NCBI RefSeq assembly: GCF_017876315.1
Contig: NZ_JAGINU010000002.1
Location: 62,001-126,000 of the forward strand
Length of the DNA: 64,000 nucleotides
DNA from: Pseudonocardia parietis
GTDB lineage: Bacteria > Actinomycetota > Actinomycetes > Mycobacteriales > Pseudonocardiaceae
Reading direction: 5' to 3'
Under the pieces are notes generated by a model. It was given only the letters and a program-made list of their open reading frames with translations, was not told the origin of the DNA and searched no databases. Made by a program: the position numbers and the translations under genes. Below are positions 43,189 through 51,947 of this stretch, one piece after another. Position 1 is the stretch's first letter. Every line of letters starts with the position of its first letter.

Positions 43189-43895
43189 ACGCCGGTCGGC
43201 GTCGGGGCCGAGCTTTCGACCCGACCCGTCTCGACGACCTAGATGACGTGCTCGCTCCGCCTCAGCAGGGGGCGGAGGAGACCCGCGACGACGAGGCGAG
43301 TCACTCGTCGAGCTCGAACCCCGACAGGGACGAGCAGATGGTACAGGGCAGCCGTCACCAAGCACCCACGCCGACGGCGCCCGCGAAGCGGTCGGCGCCG
43401 CGCGCGACCTCGTCGCCCGCGGATTCGGTGGTCTCGCAGTCGACGTCACGAGCGCGTTCGTCGGCCGGTCCGGCGCGCAGCGGACCGAGCCGGCAGCCAC
43501 GAGCGCCGGGTGGGCGAATCGCTACAGCTGTACGACTCCCGGCGGAGGTGTATCACGCCGTCAACGACCACCTGCTCTCCGGAACCGAGCGCCCTTCGTA
43601 CGGCCAGCTGGTCATGTGGTCAGTCGAGGATCATCGTCGTGACGTGATCGCGACGGTCGAAGCGGCTTTGCCGGACCCGGCGGACCGCAGCCCTCGCGGT
43701 CGACGGCTCGCACAGGATCGGGTGCCGGTCGGATTACAGCTGCTGAGCTCCGAACGCGCTGAGCTCGACGAACTCGCAGAAGAGATCGCAAGCAGAGATG
43801 TGGCAGCCAGCCGGAGCACGCGAGTCACTCGCACCGATGTAGCTACAGCGGCCCTGCGAGTCGCCGTCCAAGAGCGCACCGGTCAGCTGCGCTAA
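43185..43895 (+). CDS. Partner of ParA system 1, putative centromere-binding protein
   Basis: The 236-residue protein has a disordered, Ser/Arg/Pro-rich N-terminal half (about 1-110), then a helical domain (ATAVRLPAEVYHAVNDHLLS; YGQLVMWSVEDHRRDVIATV) and a second one (VGLQLLSSERAELDELAEEI; RVTRTDVATAALRVAVQERT) resembling ribbon-helix-helix proteins. It is not a ParB of the Spo0J type. Coupling to parA suggests it binds the plasmid centromere. Confidence 0.65.
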   Translation: MNAGRRRGRAFDPTRLDDLDDVLAPPQQGAEETRDDEASHSSSSNPDRDEQMVQGSRHQAPTPTAPAKRSAPRATSSPADSVVSQSTSRARSSAGPARSGPSRQPRAPGGRIATAVRLPAEVYHAVNDHLLSGTERPSYGQLVMWSVEDHRRDVIATVEAALPDPADRSPRGRRLAQDRVPVGLQLLSSERAELDELAEEIASRDVAASRSTRVTRTDVATAALRVAVQERTGQLR

Positions 43896-43897
43896 TT

Positions 43898-43915
43898 CGT
43901 GGGCCGGTGCCCACG
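43898..43915 (+). terminator. Hairpin after parA system 1
   Basis: CGTGGGC-CGGT-GCCCACG, a 7-bp stem and 4-nt loop, starts 2 bp after the stop codon of the parA partner. No U-tract. Confidence 0.5.
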
Positions 43916-43948
43916 CAACCCAGTCTCGCCCCTGGTCAATGCCAGGCC

Positions 43949-44203
43949 TCATCGAGATTGTCCCGACCCTGGGCGAGGCTGGGCCGCGGTCAGCGCGTCG
44001 ACTCGGCTCCGCGGTCGTGAGCGCCCGGCTCCCGGCCCCCGGAGCGGGCCCGGTCCATGCTGGGCCCGGGCGGCGTTGGCCCGGTTGATTCGGCTGCGGA
44101 CGGTCCCGATGGGGACGCCGAGGACCTCGGCGGCTTCCGCGTAGGACAGTCCGTTGACCTTGACCAGCTCGAAGGTGCGTCGCCACGGACTGGCGATCTG
44201 GTA
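43949..44203 (-). pseudogene. ECF sigma factor region 4 remnant
   Basis: The minus-strand frame reads ASPWRRTFELVKVNGLSYAE then AAEVLGVPIGTVRSRINRAN, the sigma-4 helix-turn-helix of ECF sigma factors. A stop lies directly upstream (44204-44206) and no sigma-2 region is present, so it is a remnant. It has no start codon with an RBS. Confidence 0.7.
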
Positions 44204-44470
44204 TCACCTGCGCCCGACGGCGCGCGTCACGCCAGGGCCTGTTCGAGGCCCCGGCGCCGGTGACCGCAGGTCACCGATGCAGCACACTCCGAGATCGACA
44301 GCCGAACGTTGCCTGGAGCGGGTACCGAGCGGGGCCCCGAGCCTCGCTGGCGGATAGACCGAGGGTTGGGAGGAAGCTGAAGTACAAGTCTCGTAGAGCC
44401 CCGCTACGGGTCCACGGGGCAGCCGGTGTGCGAGCCAGCTGCGGCTGGATCTGGGCTACCGACTTTCGCC

Positions 44471-44908
44471 TTACTGGATGCGTGCCGCCGAACGATGGGC
44501 GCTTGCCATCGTGGCGACTGCGTCTCGAATCCGTTCAGCGGCAGAATCGAGATCTGCCAGAAGCAACGCTGCCTCGTCTTCTGCGTCCTCGGGAGGAGCA
44601 ACGCATTCCTGTGCGCGGTGGCGAATCTGCACGAGAACCTGGTCCAGCCGGCCGACTCCGGAGCGAAGGGCAGAGATGAGTCGGCAGAGGTCCTTCCCGC
44701 AGGTCACGGCCACATGAGCTCGCTCGGGCAGCGTGGCGTGTGCCAGGTAGCGGGTGAGCTCGTCAATCTCCTCGGCTGCGAGAAGGACCCGGTCGGCAGT
44801 GTAAGGCCCGGCGATGGACCACCGGTCGTCGATGCCGTGCTCCGTGTGGAGTTGGGTCGCGTCAGGGTGGATGCCGACGCCGGCCTCTGAGGAGAAGGTC
44901 CATTCCAT
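44471..44908 (-). CDS. Hypothetical helical protein after the flavin oxidoreductase gene
   Basis: The 145-residue protein starts at ATG 44908 with GGAG 9 nt upstream. It is mostly helical (ADRVLLAAEEIDELTRYLAH; DEAALLLADLDSAAERIRDA) with two Cys and no known motif. It follows the luciferase-like gene by 15 bp and is probably the last gene of that operon. Confidence 0.6.
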   Translation of the reverse strand: MEWTFSSEAGVGIHPDATQLHTEHGIDDRWSIAGPYTADRVLLAAEEIDELTRYLAHATLPERAHVAVTCGKDLCRLISALRSGVGRLDQVLVQIRHRAQECVAPPEDAEDEAALLLADLDSAAERIRDAVATMASAHRSAARIQ

Positions 44909-44923
44909 TCGTGAAAGCTCCAA

Positions 44924-45925
44924 TCAGCCTGCGTCGGAGGCAAGTAGTCGGATTGACCGCAATTTGCTTGCGTGATCGTAGACGGGAGTCCGGATCAGTA
45001 GTTCGTCGGCGCCGGTTCGAGCTTTGAATTCAGAGAGCTCGGCGCGTACCCGCGCACTGCTGCCGATGATGAAGCCATCAGTCGCTTGATAGAACTGCTG
45101 CAGTTCGTTCTTGTCGGTTGGTCGCCGCTCCGCAGCGGTATGAGGATCGGGCAACTTCATCTTTTTGTGCCACAGCTTGCGGGCGACCGACTTGATGCGG
45201 AACGAGCCCGCGAGGAACTCCGCTTCCTCATCGGTTTCGGCAGCGATAACGCCGACCCAAGCCGCAAGATAGGGGGTGCAGTCGACGTTTGCCGACCACT
45301 CCGTTCGATACGTCTCCGCAACGCTTTCGGTGCCGTCCCGGTTATAGAATCCACCAAAGGCGTACGGGAGCCCGAGGGCTGCCGCTAACCGCGCGCTTTC
45401 ATTGCTACTTCCGAGTATCCACATTTGTGGCTCGTTGTCGTACCCGGGAACCGACCGTACATGTTCGGTGACCTCATGCCTGAAGTGCGAACGCAGTCGC
45501 TCTACCTGCTTGAGGAATCCTTCTGCTGAATCGTCTCTGTCAGCGCTCACGGCCAACTGTGCAGCGCGCGGTCCGCCGGCGCCACGGCCGACAGCCAAGT
45601 CGATACGGCCCGGATGAATAGCCTCGAGAGTGCCGAACTGTTCGGATACGAGGAGCGGTGAGTGGTACGGCAGTAGGACACCACCGGCACCGACGCGAAT
45701 TCGACGGGTGGTGCTGGCGACCATTCCGGCTAAGACCGCCGGCGCGCAGCTTGCAACACCTCTCATGCCATGAAGCTCCGCCGCCCAGTAGCGCGCGAAG
45801 CCAAGTTCGTCGGCGAGCTGAGCGATCTCTAAAGAGTTCCGAAGGCTCTGCCTCGCAGTCGAACCTTCGACGATGGGTGCTGTGTCGTGGATGGCGAGCT
45901 GGCCTGGCTCGATCGGCTCCGGCAT
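44924..45925 (-). CDS. LLM-class flavin-dependent oxidoreductase
   Basis: The 333-residue protein belongs to the bacterial luciferase-like monooxygenase family (FMN-dependent TIM barrel; MsnO8-like subgroup). Landmarks are LGFARYWAAELHGMRGVASC, RRIRVGAGGVLLPYHSPLLV, GTLEAIHPGRIDLAVGRGAG and MWILGSSNESARLAAALGLP. It starts immediately after the stop of the membrane-protein gene (TAGATG), so it is co-transcribed with it. Substrate unknown. Confidence 0.88.
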   Translation of the reverse strand: MPEPIEPGQLAIHDTAPIVEGSTARQSLRNSLEIAQLADELGFARYWAAELHGMRGVASCAPAVLAGMVASTTRRIRVGAGGVLLPYHSPLLVSEQFGTLEAIHPGRIDLAVGRGAGGPRAAQLAVSADRDDSAEGFLKQVERLRSHFRHEVTEHVRSVPGYDNEPQMWILGSSNESARLAAALGLPYAFGGFYNRDGTESVAETYRTEWSANVDCTPYLAAWVGVIAAETDEEAEFLAGSFRIKSVARKLWHKKMKLPDPHTAAERRPTDKNELQQFYQATDGFIIGSSARVRAELSEFKARTGADELLIRTPVYDHASKLRSIRLLASDAG

Positions 45926-47110
45926 CTACTTCAGCCCGGAGACCGGCTGCTCGGCCAGCAGGTCTCTGTGCAGGAGCTCGTCCTGCAACTGGAGCATCCA
46001 CTGTGCGCGCAACTTCCACTCCGAAGCGGGGAAGTCAGGCTCCCACTGGGGAAGCTCGGGCTCGTCGGCCATACTGGGCTCGATGGAGGCCGCCCACGGC
46101 GTGGCCGCAGCTTCGCGCTTCGCGCCCAGCGCGGTTGCCACGTGGCTCGCCGTTGATTCGTCCTCAGCGGGGAGTGCCCACTCGGCAAGGTATGCAAGGC
46201 CGTCTGAGACCTCGATCATCACGCGGCCGAGCTCGGGGTCCAACGACTCAGCAGAACGTCTGCTCGGCAGCGCAACGTCAGGGAACTCGGCAACTAGTGT
46301 TTTCCACAGGGGCTGGAGCTTCTGGGCATACCGGTTCTTGTGGTCGAGCTCCCGGCGCTCGCGGAAGCGAGCCGTGAGCGAGACTAATGGGATCGACACC
46401 AACGCCAGCACCAGGAGGATTTGCCCTCCGATGCGGCCGGTGTTGTAGAGGTCGCTCATGACGGGCCATTTGGATCCTGGGTAGGCGATGTAGAGGCCTT
46501 GCCGGACCAGCGAGACACCGTTGACGCCGAAGGCCATGATGCCCATCGCGATGATGACCCCGATGGCCGCAAACCGGGCCCACGTGTGGGCTAGCATCCG
46601 GAGATAGCCGATCGCCCGGGTAGCGCCGATCGACCACGCCAAGATCGGATAGAAGGCCGTGCCGATGTAGTAGATGATGTTGCGGGCAGTCAGGTAGCTA
46701 TCCGGGTCTCGGTCGCGGCCGAAGAAGTCCGGATCAGCCGTGTAAAGAGCGAGAAGCCCTGGGATGAGGAATCCCATATACAGTACGAACTCGGCAGCTG
46801 CCTGCCGGCGGATACGCCTGGGCTCATGACGCTCGTTCTCGACTTGAGCGAGCAGGAAAAAGATGGAGAAGCAGTAGAAGAGCAGCGTCCAGGCGATATT
46901 TGTGAACGAGATCGCACGAAGTACGTCATGGATCGGTGCCGTGAGCGGGAAGTCTGCCACCGACATCGTCATGATGAACGCGAGCGTGGTGACCCCGACA
47001 GCCAGGGCCTTCAAGGCAGAGTCATGACGATGGCGACGGACTTGATGCCACTGCCAGGCGGTGAGCGCGACGAGAACGACGGAGGCGACAGCCTCGGCCC
47101 AGAGGATCAA
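45926..47110 (-). CDS. DUF6545/MAB_1171c-like membrane protein
   Basis: The 394-residue protein has about seven N-terminal membrane segments (VASVVLVALTAWQWHQV; TLAFIMTMSVADFPL; FLIPGLLALYTADPDFFG; AAIGVIIAMGIMAFGVNGVS; QILLVLALVSIPLVSLTARF) and a cytoplasmic C-terminal half with YAQKLQPLWKTLVAEFPDVA and MIEVSDGLAYLAEWALP, the block typical of DUF6545. The TTG start at 47110 follows GGAGG and overlaps the peptidase stop. The trio XRE regulator, ImmA/IrrE-like peptidase, DUF6545 protein is a recurring actinobacterial arrangement; function unknown. Confidence 0.75.
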   Translation of the reverse strand: MILWAEAVASVVLVALTAWQWHQVRRHRHDSALKALAVGVTTLAFIMTMSVADFPLTAPIHDVLRAISFTNIAWTLLFYCFSIFFLLAQVENERHEPRRIRRQAAAEFVLYMGFLIPGLLALYTADPDFFGRDRDPDSYLTARNIIYYIGTAFYPILAWSIGATRAIGYLRMLAHTWARFAAIGVIIAMGIMAFGVNGVSLVRQGLYIAYPGSKWPVMSDLYNTGRIGGQILLVLALVSIPLVSLTARFRERRELDHKNRYAQKLQPLWKTLVAEFPDVALPSRRSAESLDPELGRVMIEVSDGLAYLAEWALPAEDESTASHVATALGAKREAAATPWAASIEPSMADEPELPQWEPDFPASEWKLRAQWMLQLQDELLHRDLLAEQPVSGLK

Positions 47111-47388
47111 CGAGACCTCCAACGTGAAGTGACCAACCCGAAGGTGGCCGCGACGCCGCGTTCGCCGTGCCAACTCGTCTGGGCTATGTACTCGTCGGGA
47201 CGCCGCCGGAGCGCCGCTAGGCGTGCGAATTCCGTTGCACCGGTCTCGGCCTCCCACTCGTGATCGACCGAGTACTGGAGATCGACCTCGGCTGGTCCGC
47301 CGTCCTCGTCCTCGTCGTCGCGCAGCAGCGCCCCGCAGGTGAGAGCGGTTGAGTCCTCGGTATCGAGGTGACCGAGGATCAGGTGAGT

Positions 47389-48325
47389 GAACTCTTTCCA
47401 CTTGGCGTCAGCCAGCGAGGATGAGGGTCTGAATCGCGTTGACCAGCGCGGTGGTCCGCTGCGGGCAGCACCGGATCTTCCGCAGAATCTTCCAGCTCTT
47501 GAACATCGCGTTCGCGCGTTCACCGGGGCCGCGTTGCGCCGCGTGGGCGGCGTTGACCTCCCGCTGCGCCTGTGAGAGCCGTCGGCGCTCGCCGGTGTGC
47601 CGGTCTGCGGGGCGGCGTCGCTGCGGCAGCTGGAACACCGGGCCGGCGCCGCGGTATCCGCTGTCGGCGACTACCTGCACCCCAGCAGCGGTGAGGGCCT
47701 CGATGATCCCGTGCGCGCGGGCAGCACCCATGTCGTGCCGCGCACCGGGAAGCGCCGGCGACGCCCAGACCAGACGCCCGGCCGGGTCGCTGATGACCTG
47801 CACGTTCATGCCGTGGCACTTCCATTTCCCCGAGTAGTACGAGCGGTCCCGGCCCGAGGCCATCGCGACCCGGTCGATCCGCAGCAGGGTCCCATCGAGG
47901 ATCACGAACGCCTTGCGCAGCGCGACCGCGACCGCCTCGGCCAAGGTGGGCGCCTGGGCGGCGAGGACGTCGATCGCCTCGCGGACGTAGCGGAACGCCG
48001 TGGTGGTGCCGATCCCGAACCCGGCGGCGAGGTCGGGGTAGGTCTCGCCCTTGCGCAGGTGCGCCAGGGCGAGCAGCGCGTGACGGCTGACCGGGAGTCG
48101 CCGCCAGCGAGTACCGCGCTGGTTGCGGCTGCGCTGCAGGGCGTTGGTCAAGGTGATCAGCGCGCGAGTGGACACCGACAGCGCGGACGGGTAGGAAAGC
48201 ACCGGAGCTCCTGGTGGACAACGAGATGATCTAGACAATCACTCGTCTACCAGGGGCTCTTCTACTTTCCAGGCCCGCCGCGCCGGACACGTCAACCCGC
48301 ATGGTCACCAGGTTGGAAAGGGTTC
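47389..48325 (-). mobile_element. IS5-group insertion sequence (DDE_Tnp_4 type), copy B
   Basis: This 937-bp copy matches copy A (16340-17276) in the opposite orientation. It is flanked by AGT at 47386-47388 and 48326-48328 (ACT on the gene strand). Restoration of the interrupted gene when one ACT is kept proves that ACT is the target duplication. Confidence 0.95.
47408..48202 (-). CDS. IS transposase, DDE superfamily 4 (IS5 group), copy B
   Basis: The 264-residue protein is identical to 16463-17257, with the same GTG start and AGGAG. Both copies are intact, so the element is probably still mobile in this host. Confidence 0.93.
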   Translation of the reverse strand: MLSYPSALSVSTRALITLTNALQRSRNQRGTRWRRLPVSRHALLALAHLRKGETYPDLAAGFGIGTTTAFRYVREAIDVLAAQAPTLAEAVAVALRKAFVILDGTLLRIDRVAMASGRDRSYYSGKWKCHGMNVQVISDPAGRLVWASPALPGARHDMGAARAHGIIEALTAAGVQVVADSGYRGAGPVFQLPQRRRPADRHTGERRRLSQAQREVNAAHAAQRGPGERANAMFKSWKILRKIRCCPQRTTALVNAIQTLILAG

Positions 48326-48712
48326 AGTGACCTCGTGGTAGATCACTAGCTCCTGTTGGGAGCGTGGTGCGCGTGAATCGTGCAGGATCCGGTCATACCC
48401 AGGCGCGGCCAGAAGATGACCGATAACGGTCACTCCACCGAGGTCAGCGGCTTGAATCTTGATGCGGCGCTGGCGCCGCTCGCCGAGCAGCTCGCATAGC
48501 TGCCAGGCGTTGAAGGGCGGTGCAACACCAAGCTCGTCGAGAAGATCGGCGCAGCGGACCCGAAGTTCTTCCTCCGTACGCTGAATTGCTTGCTCCTCAC
48601 CGGCTGCGGCTGTGACCGTATGGAGCGTATCGAGCAGCGAGCGACAACCGATCAGCGCAACGCCGTAAGACCGTCTGGAGTAGGAAGCGTCTGAGGACCT
48701 GCCGCCCATGGC

Positions 48713-49240
48713 CTACGAGGGGCCCTGGTCGTCAGCGTCCTCGTCGCGAAGCGCCTTCGCCAACGCCTGCATCATCTTTGCCCGCTTGCGCGGGTTTCCG
48801 CGGGCGCCGCGATGGGCCGCCCGCGTGACCCCGGCCTCGCGCATGGCACGTTGCAGCTCCAACGCCGCTTCGCGCTCTAGCCCCGCGGCTTCCTCCGCCT
48901 CAGCGAGGGCGGCTTCGCGCCGGCGAGCCCGTTCGGCGAGTTCGCGTTCGATGGCCGGATCGGCCGTGTCGTCGATCAGATAGCCGACTCGAACGTTGAA
49001 GAACCAGGCAATGGCCTCGAGGGTCTTCGTGGTCGGGTTTCGCTTGATCCCACGTCGGAGTTCGCTCAGGAGGGACTCCGAGAGATCCCGGCCGCTCGCG
49101 CGGCACGCCGCGACGACCTCACTGTTGCGCCATTGGCGGGTTGGTGCGCTCGGCGGCCGGCTGGCATCGAAAAGTCGTTCGATGCGGGCCGCAAAGGTTG
49201 TTGGCGGCGAAGCCACGCTGCCTCCCTCGCCTTCGGTCAT
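48713..49240 (-). CDS. XRE-family repressor of the ImmA/DUF6545 operon
   Basis: The 175-residue protein starts at ATG 49240 after GGGGAAG. The HTH domain spans about 15-95 (RNSEVVAACRASGRDLSESL; LLSELRRGIKRNPTTKTLEA; IAWFFNVRVGYLIDD), followed by a highly charged coiled coil (ERELAERARRREAALAEAEE). The peptidase gene follows by 3 bp. It should repress this operon and be the target of the (now broken) peptidase. Confidence 0.85.
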   Translation of the reverse strand: MTEGEGGSVASPPTTFAARIERLFDASRPPSAPTRQWRNSEVVAACRASGRDLSESLLSELRRGIKRNPTTKTLEAIAWFFNVRVGYLIDDTADPAIERELAERARRREAALAEAEEAAGLEREAALELQRAMREAGVTRAAHRGARGNPRKRAKMMQALAKALRDEDADDQGPS

Positions 49241-49444
49241 GTCACTTCCCCCTCGGCATGCATCTGCATGTGCAGCAGCCACTGTGCCACAGTGAAGATC
49301 TCTGAGCCAGTTGGATGCTAGAACTTCGCTGCAGTGGCGATCCATGATAGACACTGTGCAGGCACTGCTTCGGCGGTGGCGCCCCCCGGGGCGCCACCTA
49401 CGCCGAGGGCAGCTCCCCCGCGCCCGTGACAGGACAGAGAGGAC

Positions 49445-49699
49445 GTGCAGGTGTACAAGACCCTCGACGCGGTGGGTTACCTGGCCGATCGGGACGTAGC
49501 GCCGACCCTTGACGCGACGTTCGCAGCGGACGGCCCGGACTTCCTCCGCGATGACCTCTTTACTGCTGCCCTCGACCTGCTGCTGGCGGCCCGTTCGGTC
49601 TCGTACCTGGCGCCCGCAGAGGCACTGCTCGAGCCGGCTGCCCGCGTGAGACGTGTCCGGGCTGCTCTCGAGGTGCTGAGTGAGCAGTTGCCCGACTGA
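49445..49699 (+). CDS. Small hypothetical protein
   Basis: The 84-residue frame starts at GTG 49445 after GAGAGGAC. The peptide is helical and acidic (ATFAADGPDFLRDDLFTAAL; RVRRVRAALEVLSEQLPD) and I do not recognise it. It lies upstream of the ribbon-helix-helix gene on the same strand. Confidence 0.5.
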   Translation: MQVYKTLDAVGYLADRDVAPTLDATFAADGPDFLRDDLFTAALDLLLAARSVSYLAPAEALLEPAARVRRVRAALEVLSEQLPD

Positions 49700-49790
49700 T
49701 GCGTCATCGGCGAGAAGGCGAACAACCCCTGGCAAGAGTTCCCACTACGTCGGCGCGTCGCGTCGGCTTGTAACAGGTACTGCTGACAGG

Positions 49791-50105
49791 ATGCACCGCA
49801 TGAGCGAGCGGAGGCGCCGGCCGAACGGGGCTGCGAAACGCTACAAGGGACCGCGAGAGCTGGTCGGCACACGTGTGCCGCCGGAGATCACCGACAAGGT
49901 CGACGCCAAGCGCAGCGACCTCGGCCTGACCCGCAACGACTACCTCTTCGCGGCCCTGCTGGTGGCGTTCGAGAAGCCCGAGGAGATCAAGGCCGCCGCT
50001 GCCGCGCTCACGGACATGCTCCCCAACCGGCGTACGAGCACTGAGGACGACCAGCTGCGACTCGTCGACGAGACATCCCAGGAGGCCCTCAAACGGACCG
50101 CTTGA
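49791..50105 (+). CDS. Ribbon-helix-helix-like small DNA-binding protein
   Basis: The 104-residue protein has a basic N-terminus and a CopG/RHH-like block: VGTRVPPEITDKVDAKRSDL followed by GLTRNDYLFAALLVAFEKPE. Such proteins often control plasmid copy number. It lies just upstream of the rep gene, which fits that role. ATG 49800 is an alternative start. Confidence 0.65.
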   Translation: MHRMSERRRRPNGAAKRYKGPRELVGTRVPPEITDKVDAKRSDLGLTRNDYLFAALLVAFEKPEEIKAAAAALTDMLPNRRTSTEDDQLRLVDETSQEALKRTA

Positions 50106-50176
50106 CCTCGGTTGCCGCTGAGCGGCGGCACGACAATCGAACATCCGGGCTGAGTGCACACCCCTGAAATGCGCTA

Positions 50177-50209
50177 GGGCCCGTCCCTCCGGCCAAGAGG
50201 AACGGGCCC
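50177..50209. terminator. Hairpin between RHH gene and rep
   Basis: GGGCCCGT (50177-50184) pairs with ACGGGCCC (50202-50209) around a 17-nt loop. It lies about 70 bp after the RHH gene and before rep; a terminator or a control element of rep. Confidence 0.5.
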
Positions 50210-50273
50210 AACGTAACGGGGTTCGGAGTTACCGCTCCTACACCCAGCCCCTCCCAGAAGGGAGGCGCAACGC

Positions 50274-51947
50274 TTGCCTGCGCGCTCTCATAGTAGCGCG
50301 TGTCCCGAAGTTCGCACAGCACCATCGCGCCGTGCGTCGGCTACATCTCCTTCCGTCGAGGGTGTACGACTGCCCCTGCAGTCCGTTCTGCCCTCCCGGA
50401 CGGGGCTACCGACGTCATGGCCGACCGATCCGGGGACCCTGCCGCTCCCGGAAATGTGTGTCAGCTGCCTACGTCGCTCCGGGATCGCGCGCAACACGCC
50501 ACTCCGCTCGATCGTCTGCGGACCCTGCTGGTTCGCCGGTGGCGGCGACATCTCGCCCTCCGAGCTGTCCGCTCCGGCAGACAGCGACCTCGACAGCGTC
50601 GCCGCTGCGCTCGCCGTCGAGACGCTGCTGCCCCGCACCGCGCTCGAGTGGTACCGCGGACTGCTGTCGTCCACCTGGTACCAGCAGATCCGCCGCGACG
50701 CCGCCGGCCGCCTGTGCGGCCTGCTCACAGAGCTAGGGCTGCGCGCAGACTGGGATACCCACACCAGCTGGCCTACCTGGGAGCGCCTGCAGGAAGCCAG
50801 CGGCTGGCGCCGCAGCAGCACCGCCTCCTGGTTGGCCGAGCTGCAGCGCCAGGGCTGGCTCCTGCGTGTCGAAGGCGGCTCCACCCCCCGCTACCGACCG
50901 ATGGCCCTGCAGCACCTGTCCGGCAACCGGGCCGCGGTCTACCAGCTCCGTGTGCCCGCCCAGGACGCCGCTGAGCGCGCCATCCCGACCCTGCCGAACC
51001 CCGACGCCGACGCCTGCAGTGAGACCGCTCAGAGTGAAACTTGGACCCCAACCCACACACCTAAATATCTTTCTAAGACTTATACAGGGGTTCCTATACG
51101 CGCGAGCACGCGCATCCACAATTCCCAGCTCAGCGCACCTTCCCGACGTGAAAACGGCCCTGACGGGCCGGGTCAGGAGGAGAAGCAGGGCAGCCACTTC
51201 GATCGTCGGGTGCCGGTGACCCACGCCGAGATGCTCGCCGCGGCCGCCGAACTGCGCACCGACCCGGCCCTGCGGCGCCTGACTCCCCGCTGGATCCGCG
51301 CCATCGTCCGCACCTGGTGGCAAGCCGGCTGGACCAACAACGACCTGCGCTTCGCCCTCGAACACCACCCCAGCACCACCGGCCCGGCCCGACCCGTCGA
51401 CCGCTGCCCCGCCGCCCAGCTGCGCCGCCCCGACGGCTGGCTACGCCACCGGCTCAGCGCCTGGCGCGACGCCCACGGCCCCCTCGTCTCGCCCACCGCC
51501 GACCACCGCCAGCGCCACGCCACCGCCTCCGCACTCGGCCACGCCGCCGCGCAGCGTCTGCCCTACGGCGCCACCGACCTCTCCCCCACCGCCGTCGCCG
51601 CCACCGACAACGACCGCGACAGCGCCCACTCCCAGCTCGTACGCCGCTGGGCCCTCGAGTTCCACGCCCGGCGCAACGCCCCCCGACCCGACGACGAAGT
51701 CGCCACCCCCCACAGCCGCGAACGCCACTACCGGCGGATCAGCGAGCAGCTCGACGAGGGACGCACCAGCACCACCCGCCCAGCCGCACCCGCCCTCCCC
51801 GAGCCGGCGACCAGCACCACCCCGGACCACTCCGCCGAGCCGGGCCCGGCCACCGCACACGACCGCGCCCTCGCCCGAGCCCGCGCCGAACGCGAGCCCG
51901 GGCCCCGCAGCTTGCCCCGCCGCTTGCGCCCCCGGAGGTTCCGATGA
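50274..51947 (+). CDS. Putative plasmid replication initiation protein
   Basis: This frame of up to 557 residues has a zinc-ribbon-like start (MCVSCLRRSG... IVCGPCW, about 61-86), a helical domain (SLDSVAAALAVETLL-like DLDSVAAALAVETLLPRTAL) and a winged-helix-like segment (SWPTWERLQEASGWRRSSTA; SWLAELQRQGWLLRVEGGST). A disordered, AT-richer part lies in the middle, then a second helical domain (RWIRAIVRTWWQAGWTNNDL; RWALEFHARRN). Its stop overlaps the DnaB-type helicase start, recalling the rep1-rep2(helicase) replicons of Streptomyces linear plasmids such as pSLA2, whose origin is inside rep1. The true start is unclear: TTG 50274 or a start at or before ATG 50454. Confidence 0.65.
   Translation: MPARSHSSACPEVRTAPSRRASATSPSVEGVRLPLQSVLPSRTGLPTSWPTDPGTLPLPEMCVSCLRRSGIARNTPLRSIVCGPCWFAGGGDISPSELSAPADSDLDSVAAALAVETLLPRTALEWYRGLLSSTWYQQIRRDAAGRLCGLLTELGLRADWDTHTSWPTWERLQEASGWRRSSTASWLAELQRQGWLLRVEGGSTPRYRPMALQHLSGNRAAVYQLRVPAQDAAERAIPTLPNPDADACSETAQSETWTPTHTPKYLSKTYTGVPIRASTRIHNSQLSAPSRRENGPDGPGQEEKQGSHFDRRVPVTHAEMLAAAAELRTDPALRRLTPRWIRAIVRTWWQAGWTNNDLRFALEHHPSTTGPARPVDRCPAAQLRRPDGWLRHRLSAWRDAHGPLVSPTADHRQRHATASALGHAAAQRLPYGATDLSPTAVAATDNDRDSAHSQLVRRWALEFHARRNAPRPDDEVATPHSRERHYRRISEQLDEGRTSTTRPAAPALPEPATSTTPDHSAEPGPATAHDRALARARAEREPGPRSLPRRLRPRRFR
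51050..51122 (+). other. AT-rich origin candidate inside rep
   Basis: CTAAATATCTTTCTAAGACTT is described here by position 51061-51081; it is the most AT-rich stretch of the window and is followed by ATACAGGGGTTCCTATA (51082-51098), the motif also seen at 41449. It lies in the part of rep that codes for a low-complexity linker, so the DNA sequence rather than the protein may be constrained. Confidence 0.45.

Larger units (their letters stand above)
47107..48709 (-). pseudogene. ImmA/IrrE-like metallopeptidase, broken inside HExxH
   Basis: The first part (48709-48326) encodes an ImmA/IrrE-type N-terminus ending QQELVIYHEV. After copy B of the IS, the frame continues as THLILGHLDTEDSTALTCGA and DHEWEAETGATEFARLAALR. 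Removing the IS and one ACT duplication gives VIYHEVTHLILGHL, restoring the HExxH zinc motif, with the downstream ETGATEFA helix as third-ligand region, in a 220-residue protein. These peptidases usually cut the repressor encoded next to them. Insertion destroys the active site, so the system should be locked in the repressed state. Confidence 0.88.
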
